A stretch of 11,477 nt of DNA, taken from positions 1 through 11,477 of the forward strand of contig CAVHYP010000066.1 of NCBI GenBank assembly GCA_963640465.1, in the 5' to 3' direction. The stretch is from Colivivens sp963640465 (GTDB lineage Bacteria; Bacteroidota; Bacteroidia; Bacteroidales; Bacteroidaceae). Position 1 is the first letter of the stretch. Each line of letters starts with the position of its first letter. Below are positions 5,313-11,477 of the stretch, in pieces. A model generated the notes under the pieces. It had not been told where the DNA came from. It saw nothing but the letters and a program-made list of their open reading frames with translations, and made no database searches. The position numbers and the translations under genes are program-made.

Positions 5313-7281
5313 ATCCTTCGGTATAATCAATCTTCACGTCGGTGATGTTGTCTTTGTCATCTTTGACAGCTGTGTACACTGGATTGATAAATCCTTTGTA
5401 TGGCGAGAGATTGAGTGCTTTGTAGCGTTCGAGTACTTCCTTGTGGAGAACTGGATTGACCTTCACTCCGTATGCTTCAACCAGTTTCTGAGCAGCTGCA
5501 TAGTCGCCTGTACTCTTTATTCTCTGGATTTCGGCAAGGAGTTTTCCAAAAAGGTTGCGCAATTTCCCGTAGTCGTTTATCTTCACGTAGGTTTTTCCTT
5601 CTTTCTTTACCATTTCCACTACTTTGTCTCCCTTGCCTTTCTCGTAGCACCAGTGTGCAATCAGCGAGCGGTTGCGCATGTGCGCTTCCTCAATGTTGTT
5701 GCCTGGCTGGATGCGCACGAGTTGAGTCATCAGTCCGTTCATCATGTAGCTGTAGTACTGAGCCTTGTATGCTTCCATATTAGGTGTCAGTCCCAAGTCC
5801 ACGAGTTTCTGGTCTGCAAGATAGTAAAGTCCGAACAGGTCTGCGCGTGCTTCTTCTATTGTTGAACCATAGGCTTTCAGGCTGTCGCCATCCACTCCTG
5901 GGAGCAATTTTCCCGAACCGTGTCCAAGGCATTCGTGAAGGTCGGTATGCAAGTCGTCGGTGGTGTCACCGTATTTGCCAATCAATTCCACTTCCTCTTG
6001 CGAGTAGCAGAACTCTTTCCTCATGCCGTCGCCTGCTGCTTTGCTGTATGCTTCTGTCAGGTTGCTTATTGTAACTGATTTGCTGCCATGTTCTTTTCTG
6101 ATCCAATCTGAGTTAGGCAGATTTATACCGATGGCAGTCGACGGGTAGAGGTCGCCTCCGAGCATTGCTGCAGTGATGACTTTTGCTGATATTCCCTTTA
6201 CGTTTTCTTTCTTGAATTCTTTGTCAACCGGTGAGTTGTCCTCAAACCACTGAGCGTTCTTGCTCAGAAGTTCGGTACGCTTGGTTGCCTCAAGATCTTT
6301 GAAGTTCACGATTGCTTCCCACGAACATTTCAGTCCGAGAGGATCGCCGTAGCATTCGATGAAACCGTTGGTGAAATCCACGAGCGGCTGTGTGTTCTCT
6401 ACCCAAAGGATAGAGTATTCATCGAATGTCTCGAGGTTTCCTGTGGTGTAGTATTCAATCAGTTTGTTTATTACTTTCTTCTGCTGATCATCTTCTGCAT
6501 ACGGCAGTGCAAGTTTGAGATGTTCCACAATCTTGGTGAGTGCCTGACCATACAGTCCGCTAGTTGTCCAGCGCTTCTCATGTATCTTACCTTCTGCATC
6601 TTTCACCAGTCGGCTGTTCATGCCGTACATGACTGGATGGTTTGGATCGCCCTTTGCTTTCTCTGACAGGTAATAGTCCTCGGCTTCCTGCTGTGTGACT
6701 CCATTGTAATAATTGCTGCCGGAAGTCTTTATAAGGTCTTGTCCTTCAGCAAGGTTTATTCGCTTTGGCAGTACGGTGGGATCGAAGATTACTTTACTGA
6801 TTTCATCGATGTTGATATCTCCGATTTCATCGGAACACCGACTACACTGTTCCCTGAACCAATTCTCGTTGAATTCGGGCACGAATTTCTCGCATCCGTA
6901 GTGATGGTGAATGCCGTTAGAGAACCACACTCGCTTCAGATACACTTCCATTGCCTTGAAGTCATCGGAGTTGTGGTCAACAAGCGTTGAGTCTGACGTG
7001 TAGATGGATTCAAGGATGTGGCGTATGCGGAGGTTGTACTTGCAGTTCTGGTCGTACAATATATCGCGACCGTAGAGTGCAGCCTCGGAGAGATGGTAGA
7101 TAAGGGTTTTCTGCTGCAGGCTCAGCTTGTCGAATCCTTCCACTTTGTAGCGGATCATCTGGAGGTCGGCAAACCTTTCGTCTGTATATTTGAAGTCGCT
7201 CTCCTCCGTTTCGTTTTTCTGAGCAGAGCAGGAAGTAAGTGTAAATGCTGTTATAGCCATGGCTTTTATTATTCCTTTCAT
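5251..7281 (-). CDS. Dipeptidyl peptidase III (M49 zinc metallopeptidase), predicted lipoprotein
   Basis: M49 enzymes release dipeptides from the N-terminus of oligopeptides. The 676-residue product has the zinc motif HECLGH (449-454) and the second motif EEARAD (476-481), whose second Glu (477) should be the third ligand; Glu450 is the general base. The 23-residue gap between His454 and Glu477 matches what I recall for the Bacteroides thetaiotaomicron enzyme (675 residues, also HECLGH) and is much shorter than in human DPP III. The N-terminus MKGIIKAMAITAFTLTSC is a lipoprotein signal with Cys18 as lipidation site, so the enzyme is probably anchored in the envelope. The ATG at 7281 is chosen for this signal; an in-frame TTG at 7320 lies inside the promoter. 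The promoter at 7318-7348 is 36 bases upstream, making this the first gene of the six-gene run. Confidence 0.95.
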   Translation of the reverse strand: MKGIIKAMAITAFTLTSCSAQKNETEESDFKYTDERFADLQMIRYKVEGFDKLSLQQKTLIYHLSEAALYGRDILYDQNCKYNLRIRHILESIYTSDSTLVDHNSDDFKAMEVYLKRVWFSNGIHHHYGCEKFVPEFNENWFREQCSRCSDEIGDINIDEISKVIFDPTVLPKRINLAEGQDLIKTSGSNYYNGVTQQEAEDYYLSEKAKGDPNHPVMYGMNSRLVKDAEGKIHEKRWTTSGLYGQALTKIVEHLKLALPYAEDDQQKKVINKLIEYYTTGNLETFDEYSILWVENTQPLVDFTNGFIECYGDPLGLKCSWEAIVNFKDLEATKRTELLSKNAQWFEDNSPVDKEFKKENVKGISAKVITAAMLGGDLYPSTAIGINLPNSDWIRKEHGSKSVTISNLTEAYSKAAGDGMRKEFCYSQEEVELIGKYGDTTDDLHTDLHECLGHGSGKLLPGVDGDSLKAYGSTIEEARADLFGLYYLADQKLVDLGLTPNMEAYKAQYYSYMMNGLMTQLVRIQPGNNIEEAHMRNRSLIAHWCYEKGKGDKVVEMVKKEGKTYVKINDYGKLRNLFGKLLAEIQRIKSTGDYAAAQKLVEAYGVKVNPVLHKEVLERYKALNLSPYKGFINPVYTAVKDDKDNITDVKIDYTEGYAEQMLRYSRDYRTLPLVNN

Positions 7282-7317
7282 AGAGTCTTTATTACTTGGT
7301 TGTGCGTTATTGCCGTG

Positions 7318-7348
7318 CAAAGTTAGTGTAAATCAAAGACAATACAAA
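7318..7348 (-). promoter_or_regulatory. Bacteroidetes-type promoter for the peptidase-led operon
   Basis: Reading the minus strand, TTTG (7348-7345), a 19-base spacer and TAACTTTG (7325-7318) match the Bacteroidetes sigma factor consensus TTTG/TAnnTTTG in all fixed positions. Transcription should begin near 7311, about 30 bases before the ATG. It lies just after the gyrB terminator. Confidence 0.8.
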
Positions 7349-7387
7349 ATATTCTTGTAGTTAATTTGGATGTTGCTTGCTTTATTG

Positions 7388-7434
7388 AAAAAAATGTGCC
7401 GACACGGTTAGAATCACTTCTTCTTGGTCGGCAC
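7388..7434 (-). terminator. Intrinsic terminator of gyrB
   Basis: On the minus strand GTGCCGAC (7434-7427) pairs perfectly with GTCGGCAC (7403-7396) and is followed by ATTTTTTT. The 23-base loop can form a small inner AGAA/TTCT stem. It lies 50 bases after the gyrB stop codon. Confidence 0.85.
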
Positions 7435-7484
7435 GAGAATATATGTAAGAATTGAATGAAATGTTTCGTTACAATATACTGATT

Positions 7485-9464
7485 TTAAGCGTCAATGTTT
7501 GCATAAGTTGCGTTGCGCTCAATGAATTCCCTTCTTGGCGGCACATCGTCGCCCATCAGCATTGAGAAGGTGTAGTCGGCTTCTGCCGCGTCTTCTATGG
7601 TCACTTGCTTGAGCAGTCGTGTCTCGGGGTTCATTGTTGTTTCCCAAAGCTGTTCCGGGTTCATTTCTCCCAGACCTTTATATCGCTGTGTCTTGACGCT
7701 GTCCTGGTTGCCGTCACCGTTCTCGTCGATGAAGCGGAGTCGTGCCTGTTCGTCGTAGCAGTATTCGCTTATCTTGCCTTTCGTACACTTGTACAACGGT
7801 GGTGTGGCGATGAAGAGTCGTCCGTCCTTTATGAGTTGCGGCATGTAGCGGAAGAAGAGTGTGAGAAGCAGGGTGTCGATGTGTGAACCGTCGACATCGG
7901 CATCGGTCATGATTATGGTCTTGTAGTAGCGCAGCTTGTCGTAGTTGGCTTCCTTACTGTCGGTGTTGTTCAATCCGAACTTCACTCCCAGTGCGTTGAT
8001 GATGTTATTCACTTCTTCGTGGTCGAATGCCTGGTGCCATTTCACGCGCTCCACGTTGAATATTTTTCCGCGGATTGGCAGTATTGCCTGGAAATGCCTG
8101 TCGCGTCCTTGTTTTGCCGAACCGCCGGCGGAGTCTCCCTCGACGATGAACATCTCGCAGTTTGCCGGGTCTTTGTCAGAGCAGTCAGCCAGTTTGCCCG
8201 GCAGTCCGCCTCCCGACATCGGGTTCTTTCTCTGCACTCTCTCGCGTGCTGTGCGGGCAGCGATACGTGCTTCTGCGGCAAGCACCACTTTGTCGACAAT
8301 CATCTTTGCCTCTTTCGGGTGTTCCTCGAGATAGTTGGAGAGTGCCTCGCCAACTGCTGAGTTGACTACTCCCATCACTTCGTTGTTTCCCAGCTTGGTC
8401 TTTGTCTGTCCCTCGAACTGTGGTTCTGCCACTTTCACTGAGATGACTGCGGTCAGACCCTCGCGGAAGTCTTCCGGACTGATCTCAATCTTCTGCTTGT
8501 TGAGACGTTCCATCAACTTCTGGTCGTCGTTGGTGTATTTCTTGAGCACACGTGTCAGCGCTGTTCTGAATCCCTGCAGGTGTGTTCCTCCTTCGATGGT
8601 GTTGATATTGTTGACGTAGGAGTGGATATTCTCTGAATATGAGGTGTTGTACATGACGGCAACCTCAATTGGAGTTCCTCCTTTTTCTGTGTTCAAATAG
8701 ATGATGTCATCGAAGAGGTGTGTACGAGTTGAATCGATATATCTCACGAAGTCGCGCAGTCCGCCTTCTGAATAGAACACGTCCTGACGTATTCCCTCGA
8801 ATCCTGCTTCGGCATTCACGTCAAGTCGTTTGTCCGACAATGTTATCTTTAGTCCTGCGTTGAGGAAAGCGAGTTCTCTCATTCGGTTGGCAAGAATCTC
8901 ATAGCGATAGGTGGTAGTGACGAAGATACTCTTGTCGGGCCAGAACTGCTGGCGTGTACCTCTTAGCTCTGTGATGCCCACTTCCTTCACGTCGTACAGC
9001 GGTTTGCCGCATGCATATTCCTGCTGATATATTTTGCCGTCGCGATAAACCTGCGAAAGCATTCTTGTTGAGAGGGCATTGACACAACTTACACCCACTC
9101 CGTGGAGTCCGCCGGAAACTTTGTATGATCCTTTGTCGAACTTACCTCCTGCGTGGAGCACTGTCATTACCACTTCAAGTGCTGAGCGGTGTTCCTTCTT
9201 GTGCATGTCCACCGGAATTCCACGTCCGTTGTCCATCACTGTTATGGAGTTGTCCTCATTGATTGTAACTTCTATGTGGGTACAGAATCCCGCCAGAGCC
9301 TCATCGATAGAGTTGTCCACAACCTCATACACGAGGTGATGGAGTCCTTTCTCGCTGATATCTCCAATGTACATGGCAGGGCGCTTCCGCACGGCTTCCA
9401 GACCCTCCAGCACTTGGATGTTACTGGCGGAGTAACTTGTATCTAAATTAGTATTTTCGCTCAT
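7485..9464 (-). CDS. gyrB: DNA gyrase subunit B
   Basis: GyrB supplies the ATPase of the A2B2 gyrase that introduces negative supercoils. The 659-residue product has an N-terminal GHKL ATPase domain with VVDNSIDEALAG (48-59; Asn51 for Mg-ATP, Asp54-Glu55 beside it), DNGRGIP (78-84) and SGGLHGVGVS (117-126). After the transducer domain comes the TOPRIM domain: EGDSAGGSAKQGRDR (Glu442 onward), PIRGKIFNVER, and TDADVDGSH with Asp521, Asp523 and Asp525. The C-terminal QRYKGLGEMNP and MNPETRLLKQV complete the GyrA-binding part. The length suits the short GyrB class without the proteobacterial insertion. The EGDSAGGSAKQGRDR form and the PIRGKIFNVER stretch favour GyrB over ParE, though the two are paralogues. 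The gene is monocistronic by its own promoter and terminator. Confidence 0.96.
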   Translation of the reverse strand: MSENTNLDTSYSASNIQVLEGLEAVRKRPAMYIGDISEKGLHHLVYEVVDNSIDEALAGFCTHIEVTINEDNSITVMDNGRGIPVDMHKKEHRSALEVVMTVLHAGGKFDKGSYKVSGGLHGVGVSCVNALSTRMLSQVYRDGKIYQQEYACGKPLYDVKEVGITELRGTRQQFWPDKSIFVTTTYRYEILANRMRELAFLNAGLKITLSDKRLDVNAEAGFEGIRQDVFYSEGGLRDFVRYIDSTRTHLFDDIIYLNTEKGGTPIEVAVMYNTSYSENIHSYVNNINTIEGGTHLQGFRTALTRVLKKYTNDDQKLMERLNKQKIEISPEDFREGLTAVISVKVAEPQFEGQTKTKLGNNEVMGVVNSAVGEALSNYLEEHPKEAKMIVDKVVLAAEARIAARTARERVQRKNPMSGGGLPGKLADCSDKDPANCEMFIVEGDSAGGSAKQGRDRHFQAILPIRGKIFNVERVKWHQAFDHEEVNNIINALGVKFGLNNTDSKEANYDKLRYYKTIIMTDADVDGSHIDTLLLTLFFRYMPQLIKDGRLFIATPPLYKCTKGKISEYCYDEQARLRFIDENGDGNQDSVKTQRYKGLGEMNPEQLWETTMNPETRLLKQVTIEDAAEADYTFSMLMGDDVPPRREFIERNATYANIDA

Positions 9465-9491
9465 TGCTAGTTCTAATCACATTTGTGGGTA

Positions 9492-9522
9492 CAAATTTAC
9501 GAAAAAAAATCCAACTGGCAAT
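9492..9522 (-). promoter_or_regulatory. Bacteroidetes-type promoter for gyrB
   Basis: On the minus strand ATTG (9522-9519, one mismatch to TTTG), a 19-base spacer rich in T and TAAATTTG (9499-9492, full match to TAnnTTTG) sit 28 bases before the gyrB ATG at 9464. Confidence 0.7.
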
Positions 9523-9542
9523 GCCTAAACCAAGAAAAATCC

Positions 9543-9573
9543 ATAAAAAAAGATGCCTGTCGGACAGGCATCT
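9543..9573 (-). terminator. Intrinsic terminator of rpsT
   Basis: AGATGCCTG and CAGGCATCT form a perfect 9-bp stem with a five-base loop (9551-9573), followed on the minus strand by seven T. It is 38 bases beyond the rpsT stop and upstream of the gyrB promoter, so it separates the two genes. Confidence 0.9.
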
Positions 9574-9610
9574 TTGATATTGCTAAATGGCACTACTGTT
9601 TATGTCGATA

Positions 9611-9865
9611 TCAAGAAAGTTTTGCAACGTACTGCATTGCTCCTGACTTCAGGTTGGCAGCTTTCTTCCAGTGGATGATATTGCGCTTTGCAAGCTTGTC
9701 AAGCATCTTCTGAAGGGTAGGAATCATTGCTGTTGCCTCTTCTTTTTCCTTTGTTGCACGAAGTTTACGAAGTGCTGTACGCATAGTCTTTGCGTAATAG
9801 CGGTTGTGCAGTCTGCGTGCCTCAGACTTGCGGATACTCTTGATAGTTGATTTGTGGTTTGCCAT
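9611..9865 (-). CDS. rpsT: 30S ribosomal protein S20
   Basis: S20 is a primary binding protein of 16S rRNA in the body of the 30S subunit. The 84-residue product begins MANHKSTIKSIRKSEARRLHNRYY, the typical S20 start, and is strongly basic with long amphipathic helices and no acidic tail. Its length is normal for the family. It is read from the ATG at 9865 after an A-rich leader without a good Shine-Dalgarno sequence. It lies 72 bases downstream of tRNA-Glu on the same strand, with no clear promoter between, so the two may share the tRNA promoter at 10061-10091. A strong intrinsic terminator follows. Confidence 0.97.
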   Translation of the reverse strand: MANHKSTIKSIRKSEARRLHNRYYAKTMRTALRKLRATKEKEEATAMIPTLQKMLDKLAKRNIIHWKKAANLKSGAMQYVAKLS

Positions 9866-9895
9866 TATTTAAGTTTCTTTTTTTACGATTTCAAT

Positions 9896-9907
9896 GGACC
9901 GAAGCCC
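9896..9907 (-). promoter_or_regulatory. UUCG-capped mini-hairpin in the rpsT leader
   Basis: On the minus strand GGGC-TTCG-GTCC forms a four-base-pair stem (one G-T pair) closed by a UUCG tetraloop, about 30 bases before the rpsT start and 30 after the tRNA. It may mark a processing or control point. The stem is short, so the call is tentative. Confidence 0.35.
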
Positions 9908-9937
9908 GTTATTCAATTCTTATTCAGTTTTACTGAG

Positions 9938-10009
9938 TAGTCCCTAGCAGAATCGAACTGCTCTTTAGAGAATGAAAATCTCTCGTCCTAACCGATAGAC
10001 GAAGGGACC
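9938..10009 (-). tRNA. tRNA-Glu (anticodon TTC)
   Basis: The 72-base minus-strand sequence folds as a full cloverleaf. The acceptor stem is GGTCCCT/AGGGACT (first pair G-T) and the D-arm is closed by GTC/GAC. The anticodon stem is AGAGA/TCTCT with the seven-base loop TTTTCAT placing TTC at 34-36. There is a four-base variable loop (AAAG), and the T-arm is AGCAG/CTGCT around TTCGATT. The discriminator base is A and CCA is not encoded (CTC follows), so CCA must be added after transcription. It reads GAA and GAG codons. A strong promoter lies 52 bases upstream. Confidence 0.97.
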
Positions 10010-10060
10010 AGCCTCTTGCCTTTTACAGCATAGCGAACCCGTTGGTCGGATTTGCGGGTG

Positions 10061-10091
10061 CAAAGGTAAGGACTTTATTTCGACTGACAAA
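10061..10091 (-). promoter_or_regulatory. Bacteroidetes-type promoter for tRNA-Glu (and probably rpsT)
   Basis: On the minus strand TTTG (10091-10088), a spacer of exactly 19 bases and TACCTTTG (10068-10061) match every fixed position of the consensus. It points toward the tRNA and away from recO. Confidence 0.85.
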
Positions 10092-10142
10092 ATTTTTTCC
10101 GTTTTTTTTTTGTAAAAGTGCAATTCCATAGCGTTTTTTCCG

Positions 10143-10150
10143 TAAATTTG
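10143..10150 (+). promoter_or_regulatory. Candidate -7 element for recO
   Basis: TAAATTTG, followed by C, matches TAnnTTTG exactly and ends 20 bases before the recO ATG. No TTTG lies at the expected 19-21 base spacing; the nearest, at 10109-10112, is 30 bases away. A short-leader promoter is plausible but the -33 box is missing. Confidence 0.5.
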
Positions 10151-10170
10151 CACGTGAAAGCAACTTAAAC

Positions 10171-10938
10171 ATGGAAAGACTGAGGGGAATTGTACTTAGA
10201 ACAGTGAAGTACGGCGACGGCGGACACATCGTCGATATGTACACTAAAACGCGCGGCAGAATGTCGTTTATGATGAAACGCACCGCAGCCGGAAGCACCG
10301 GGCGTGCAAACTGCTCGTCCAGAGTACTGCCGTCATGTCTTCTTCCGCTCAGCATGCTAGAGTTCGACTGCTACATCCATGGTCAATCCCGACTTCCGCA
10401 ACCTAAGGACGTAAGACCTTACCATGTGTGCATGAACACGCAAACCAATCCCGTGAAGGGCATCATCACAATGTTTGTTGCCGAGTTCCTGCAAAACGCA
10501 CTCAAGGACGAGGCTGCCAACCCCTTGCTCTACGAATACATCGAAGATTCGCTCAAGTGGCTCGACAGCTGCGATCGCGGCTACGCCAATTTCCATCTCG
10601 TTTTTCTCATGCGCATGACGCGCTTCCTCGGCATCTATCCAAGTCTCGACAAAGCTAACGAATCTACGGGCTGGCACCACGAACATCTGTACTACTACGA
10701 CCTCATGAACAGCGAATACCGACTCGGACAGCCCAACCATCCACATTACCTGAAGCCCTACGAAGCAAGTCGCATACCTTATTTATTATATATGAACTAC
10801 GAAAATATGCGCCTCTACCGCTTCTCGCGACACCAGCGGACTAGATGTCTGGAAGTCATAAACGACTACTACAGACTCCATCTGCCAGGCTTCGGAGAAC
10901 TGAAATCCCTTGAAGTCTTCAAAGAACTCTTCGACTAA
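10171..10938 (+). CDS. recO: DNA repair protein RecO
   Basis: RecO works with RecR (and RecF) to load RecA onto SSB-coated single strands during gap repair. The 255-residue product starts MERLRGIVLRTVKYGDGGHIVDMYTK, the typical RecO opening that forms the N-terminal OB-fold. A helical C-terminal region follows from about residue 85 (FVAEFLQNALKDEAANPLLYEYIEDSLKWLD; FLMRMTRFLGIYPSLD), ending in LPGFGELKSLEVFKELF. The CxxC zinc knuckle seen in some RecO proteins is absent; the cysteines are scattered. It is divergent from the tRNA-Glu/rpsT unit, so the 161-base gap holds both promoters. In Bacteroidales a gyrB, rpsT, tRNA-Glu, recO neighbourhood is familiar to me, which supports the assignment. 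Confidence 0.93.
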   Translation: MERLRGIVLRTVKYGDGGHIVDMYTKTRGRMSFMMKRTAAGSTGRANCSSRVLPSCLLPLSMLEFDCYIHGQSRLPQPKDVRPYHVCMNTQTNPVKGIITMFVAEFLQNALKDEAANPLLYEYIEDSLKWLDSCDRGYANFHLVFLMRMTRFLGIYPSLDKANESTGWHHEHLYYYDLMNSEYRLGQPNHPHYLKPYEASRIPYLLYMNYENMRLYRFSRHQRTRCLEVINDYYRLHLPGFGELKSLEVFKELFD

Positions 10939-11029
10939 AAAACATCTAAATGCCAACTACTTTACACCACATTCAGCAAGATTAAATCATAGCCTTTGAG
11001 AGGAAACAACATCACAGCATGAACCTCGG

Positions 11030-11047
11030 AGCGTTCCAGCGTTCCAA
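11030..11047 (-). repeat. GGAACGCT tandem core, inverted copy
   Basis: AGCGTTCCAGCGTTCCAA is the exact reverse complement of the 18-mers at 55-72 and 11179-11196. With the right-hand copy it makes an 18-bp perfect inverted repeat enclosing 131 bases. No AAGGAGTA arms are seen next to this copy. Confidence 0.85.
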
Positions 11048-11055
11048 TGCATTTT

Positions 11056-11081
11056 AAGCAGGTTTATTTCCACCTGTTTTT
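11056..11081 (+). terminator. Candidate terminator downstream of recO
   Basis: AAGCAGGT (11056-11063) pairs with ACCTGTTT (11072-11079), with one G-T wobble, an eight-base loop and a run of five T. It is 118 bases past the recO stop, a rather long distance, and may instead belong to the repeat element around it. Confidence 0.5.
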
Positions 11082-11120
11082 CATCTACCAAGCCTTACCA
11101 TATACTCTATTTTATTGATT

Positions 11121-11233
11121 ATTATATATATATCACATATAAGGAGTAAAGAAGAATATTGAATACATTCATTTTTGCTTGGAACGCTGGAACGCTCGGG
11201 CAAGATTTTGGAATCTATTTTTTTCTACTCCTT
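11121..11233 (+). repeat. Dispersed intergenic repeat, right copy
   Basis: This matches 1-110: ATTATATA start, ATAAGGAGTAA (11139-11149), GAA and TATTG in the same order, TTTTTGCTT, then TTGGAACGCTGGAACGCT (11179-11196). AAGGAGTA (11141-11148) has an exact reverse complement at 11226-11233, mirroring the paired arms of the left copy. It lies just before the transposase region. The sequence between core and right arm differs between copies. Confidence 0.7.
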
Positions 11234-11243
11234 CCGCATGCCA

Positions 11244-11258
11244 TTTTTTTCTCTGACT
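11244..11258 (-). repeat. Inverted copy of the TCAGAGAAA repeat unit
   Basis: The complement of these 15 bases is AGTCAGAGAAAAAAA, identical to 1170-1184 at the left end of the window. One unit is present here rather than three. Confidence 0.55.
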
Positions 11259-11294
11259 CCTTAAATTAGCAGATAAATAAATATAAAAAGTCAG

Positions 11295-11330
11295 CAAGTC
11301 ATTGAGCAATAAAATATTGCCCAATGCTTG
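11295..11330. other. Strong hairpin upstream of the transposase gene
   Basis: CAAG(T)CATTGAGCAAT (11295-11310) pairs with ATTGCCCAATGCTTG (11316-11330): 15 pairs with one bulged T and one A-C mismatch as DNA, around the loop AAAAT. It sits just ahead of the candidate transposase promoter, so it would be present only in transcripts entering from outside. Confidence 0.6.
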
Positions 11331-11358
11331 CCCATGTCAGAAAATTCACCTATCTTAG
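11327..11358 (+). promoter_or_regulatory. Weak candidate promoter of the transposase gene
   Basis: CTTG (11327-11330), a 20-base spacer and TATCTTAG (11351-11358) match the TTTG/TAnnTTTG consensus with one mismatch in each box. A low-strength promoter would suit a transposase gene. Confidence 0.4.
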
Positions 11359-11393
11359 TGGTGCAAAAAACTCAAATAAGGAATATCTGACAT

Positions 11394-11477
11394 ATGGCAA
11401 AGTTAAACATTAAATCTGAGAGCATCACTCCATTCGGAGGAATTTATTTCACGAACAAGGCATTTAATGACCTTTCC
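11394..11477 (+). CDS. IS1380-family transposase, N-terminal fragment (runs off the window)
   Basis: Twenty-eight codons are visible, starting MAKLNIKSESITPFGG and continuing with IYFTNKAFNDLS. This closely resembles the N-terminus of IS1380-family transposases of Bacteroides and Prevotella, which open with MAKIQIKSEKLTPFGGIF from memory. Such enzymes are DDE transposases of about 430 residues; the catalytic core lies beyond the window, so intactness cannot be judged. The start is supported by AAGGA at 11378-11382. The call rests on the first 28 residues only. Confidence 0.75.
   Translation, partial: MAKLNIKSESITPFGGIYFTNKAFNDLS

Larger units (their letters stand above)
11295..11477 (+). mobile_element. 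Left part of an IS1380-family insertion sequence
   Basis: The transposase start at 11394 defines an insertion sequence cut by the window edge. Its leader holds a 15-bp hairpin (11295-11330) and an 8-bp perfect inverted repeat, ATGTCAGA (11334-11341) and TCTGACAT (11386-11393), the second copy touching the ATG. The outer terminal inverted repeat cannot be placed because the right end is not in the window; it probably lies between about 11235 and 11295. Confidence 0.6.

Noticed and set aside
5230..5865. 211-codon plus-strand open frame opposite the peptidase gene
   Set aside because: It is antisense to a well-supported enzyme, has a Phe/Val/Cys-rich composition typical of a shadow frame, and shows no domain.
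7282..7320. TTG-initiated extension of the M49 peptidase
   Set aside because: It would overlap the -7 promoter box and displace the lipoprotein signal peptide.
11263..11294. Exact left terminal inverted repeat of the IS1380-family element
   Set aside because: The right end is outside the window and I could not recall a matching published end with confidence, so no boundary is claimed.
1..11477. Integrated element using tRNA-Glu as attachment site
   Set aside because: No integrase is present, no second copy of the tRNA 3' end is seen, and both sides of the tRNA are ordinary core genes.

Overview
The window looks like chromosomal DNA from the order Bacteroidales, most likely Prevotella or a close relative. 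Four things point there. The protein variants are Bacteroidales-like: a short M49 peptidase with HECLGH, the S20/tRNA-Glu/RecO neighbourhood of gyrB, and a divergent AroA. Promoters match the Bacteroidetes consensus (TTTG, 19-21 bases, TAnnTTTG). Shine-Dalgarno sequences are weak. The right edge enters what reads as a Bacteroides-type IS1380-family transposase.

Layout. Positions 1-1230 hold no convincing gene. They are AT-rich and full of repeats: a tandem GGAACGCT element, an inverted pair of TGACAGT clusters around GGTACC sites, several hairpins and a 22-bp triple repeat. From 1272 to 7281 six minus-strand genes are packed head to tail. In transcription order they are an M49 dipeptidyl peptidase III lipoprotein, an AlkD-like DNA alkylation repair protein, a Fur-family metalloregulator, purA, aroA and a small membrane-anchored protein. 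A good promoter lies upstream of the peptidase and a weak terminator candidate lies just after the last gene. Overlaps (62 bp, ATGA, 13 bp) suggest one operon. Positions 7485-9464 are gyrB with its own promoter and terminator, then (still minus strand) rpsT and tRNA-Glu(TTC), whose promoter is very clear. recO is divergent on the plus strand (10171-10938). From 10939 to 11393 the sequence is again gene-poor and repeat-rich and carries two more copies of the GGAACGCT element. The window ends inside the transposase gene.

How it fits together. The core is housekeeping: DNA topology, translation, recombination repair, purine and aromatic biosynthesis, peptide degradation. The accessory signal is in the two flanks, which share the same repeat families in direct and inverted copies, as expected of a dispersed intergenic repeat or scars of mobile DNA. 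I found no clear new defence, biosynthetic or mobile system. The points most worth checking are the repeat family on both flanks, the diverged 47-bp duplication in front of the Fur-family gene, and the leader structures ahead of the transposase.
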